Position numbers and translations under genes: made by a program
NCBI GenBank assembly: GCA_009693175.1
Contig: SHXT01000009.1
Coordinates: forward strand, 1 to 46,834
DNA from: Candidatus Methylopumilus sp.
GTDB lineage: Bacteria > Pseudomonadota > Gammaproteobacteria > Burkholderiales > Methylophilaceae
Direction of reading: 5' to 3'
DNA length: 46,834 nucleotides
The notes under the pieces: generated by a model
Database searches by the model: none
What the model was told of the DNA's origin: nothing
The model's input: only the letters and a program-made list of their open reading frames with translations
Part shown: piece after piece, positions 45,742-46,834 of the stretch
Position numbering within the stretch: position 1 is the first letter of the stretch
Layout: the number at the start of each line of letters is the position of its first letter

Positions 45742-46834
45742 TTATTTCTTGTCTTTATTAAGATCGCTAGCGTTTTCAAGCTTAAGTTGTTTTAAGCGCG
45801 CTTCCACAATAGACTTCTGATAAAAATTACCATCTTTGGATTTAACTGCTAGCTCCATTTGCTCTATCGCTCTAGATAAATTAAATTTACGGTAGTAAGC
45901 CTCTGATTGCATTTGATACTGAAGAAGTTCTTTCCCCTCTTTTGCGTAAGCTTTGGAAAGTAGCTCATAAAAATAATTATCATCTGGATAAATATTAATT
46001 TTGTCATTAATAAGATGTATCGCTTTTTCTGGTTTATTTATTATTAAATAATGTTCTGCCAATCCATAAATTAAAGCGCGATAATTAGGATAAACATTCA
46101 GTGCTTTTAAATATTGATGGAGCGCTTGAGCAGGTTGATTAGTTAAAACTTCAAGCTTGCATGCAAGAGTTTCGATGAGAGCGCTTCTTTTAGCATTTAA
46201 TTTTAACCATTCCACTTCACGGCGTGCTTTCACAAAATCATTTTTTCTTATGTAAGCAATAGCTAACCCGTAACGTTCAGATACTTCATTTATATAGTGC
46301 CCATTTTTAATTGCCCCTTCAAATTCATCAATTGCAGATTGAGGGGTACCATTAGAAGCCCTTAGTTTTGATTTAATAAACAAGAAGTCAGGATTATCAG
46401 GTATTTGTTTATAAGGCGCTTCCTTAACACGATTCCCAATATCAGCAATTCGCTCAGTCGAGATTGGATGAGTTCTTAAAAAGCTAGGCGCCGCACCCTC
46501 AGAAAATCGAGTCCCTCTTTGTAATGAATTGAAAAAAGACACCATTGATCGCCCATCAAAACCAGCATCCGTTAGGATTTGCAAACCAACTCGATCGGCT
46601 TCTTTTTCATGATCACGTGTGTAATCTAATTCCTTTTGCACTCCCATCGCTGAATACACTGTCATGGTTCCTGCTGAAAGCTGAGGATTTGCGCGCGCTA
46701 CTAAAAGAGCCAAAGCTAAACCAGCAATCGTCTTAAAGCTATCGTTTCTTTGTTTGGCAATCATTCTAGCAAGATGTCGTTGCGTTACGTGAGCAATTTC
46801 ATGTCCCAATACACTTGCAACTTCAGATTCATTA
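45742..46834 (-). CDS. M48 metalloprotease with TPR-like repeats, BepA type (N-terminus beyond window)
   Basis: BepA-type proteases work in the periplasm on outer-membrane protein and LptD quality control. The visible ~363 residues begin NESEVASVLGHEIAHVTQRH, with the zinc motif HEIAH, and the third ligand region YTRDHEKEADRVGLQILTDAG. The C-terminal 200 residues are helical TPR-like repeats (for example ALHQYLKALNVYPNYRALIY). The frame runs off the right edge, so the signal peptide is not seen. BepA/YfgC is the best family match; the symbol is left open. Confidence 0.9.
   Translation of the reverse strand, partial: NESEVASVLGHEIAHVTQRHLARMIAKQRNDSFKTIAGLALALLVARANPQLSAGTMTVYSAMGVQKELDYTRDHEKEADRVGLQILTDAGFDGRSMVSFFNSLQRGTRFSEGAAPSFLRTHPISTERIADIGNRVKEAPYKQIPDNPDFLFIKSKLRASNGTPQSAIDEFEGAIKNGHYINEVSERYGLAIAYIRKNDFVKARREVEWLKLNAKRSALIETLACKLEVLTNQPAQALHQYLKALNVYPNYRALIYGLAEHYLIINKPEKAIHLINDKINIYPDDNYFYELLSKAYAKEGKELLQYQMQSEAYYRKFNLSRAIEQMELAVKSKDGNFYQKSIVEARLKQLKLENASDLNKDKK

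Overview
The window is ordinary chromosomal backbone of a low-GC (mid-30s percent by eye) betaproteobacterium with a compact genome. The gene order murA-his-hinT-tat-pet-ssp behind mlaFEDCB, the ccsBA (System II) cytochrome c maturation genes beside cytochrome c4, and a monofunctional hisB with split hisI and hisE all fit Betaproteobacteria. The A+T-rich codon use and very tight packing suggest a streamlined Methylophilaceae lineage (OM43 or Methylopumilus type). That last placement is inference: the window holds no methylotrophy gene. I see no mobile element, prophage, CRISPR array or genomic island, and no gene-free stretch over 300 bases once the tRNAs are counted.

From 1 to 22880 everything lies on the minus strand. 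In transcription order it runs: cytochrome c4; resB-ccsB; mlaFEDCB (phospholipid transport); an ABC-2 exporter pair; ibaG-grxD; murA; the histidine genes hisG-D-C-B-H-A-F-I-E; hinT; tatABC; then petABC (cytochrome bc1) from its own likely promoter; sspA-sspB; and last a stable-RNA unit tRNA-Thr(UGU), tRNA-Tyr, tRNA-Gly, tRNA-Thr(GGU) leading into tuf, cut by the left edge. Several neighbours cooperate. TatABC is expected to translocate the Rieske protein PetA, CcsBA is expected to mature cytochromes c1 and c4, and Grx4 and BolA-type proteins form known Fe-S partnerships.

From 22900 to 43360 genes sit on both strands in short divergent or convergent units: engB versus trmB-midA; folM-ttcA and topA; pbpG versus gcvH; holC-pepA versus lptF-lptG; an RDD protein and a Ca2+/cation antiporter versus ampD; a DAACS symporter; rsmB with two tandem DUF3108 proteins and purM; then hda. 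Convergent neighbours overlap or nearly abut, leaving no room for ordinary terminators.

From 43377 to the right edge lie ahpF and ahpC (peroxide detoxification, with a stem-loop between them and an inverted repeat over the ahpC promoter) and a truncated-by-window M48 metalloprotease of BepA type.

I found no undescribed multi-gene system. The best leads are a single-base frameshift that removes the C-terminus of the RDD protein, a Lys-Arg instead of Arg-Arg Tat signal on the Rieske protein encoded next to tatABC, a PVWY instead of PEWY Qo motif in cytochrome b, and the tandem DUF3108 pair.
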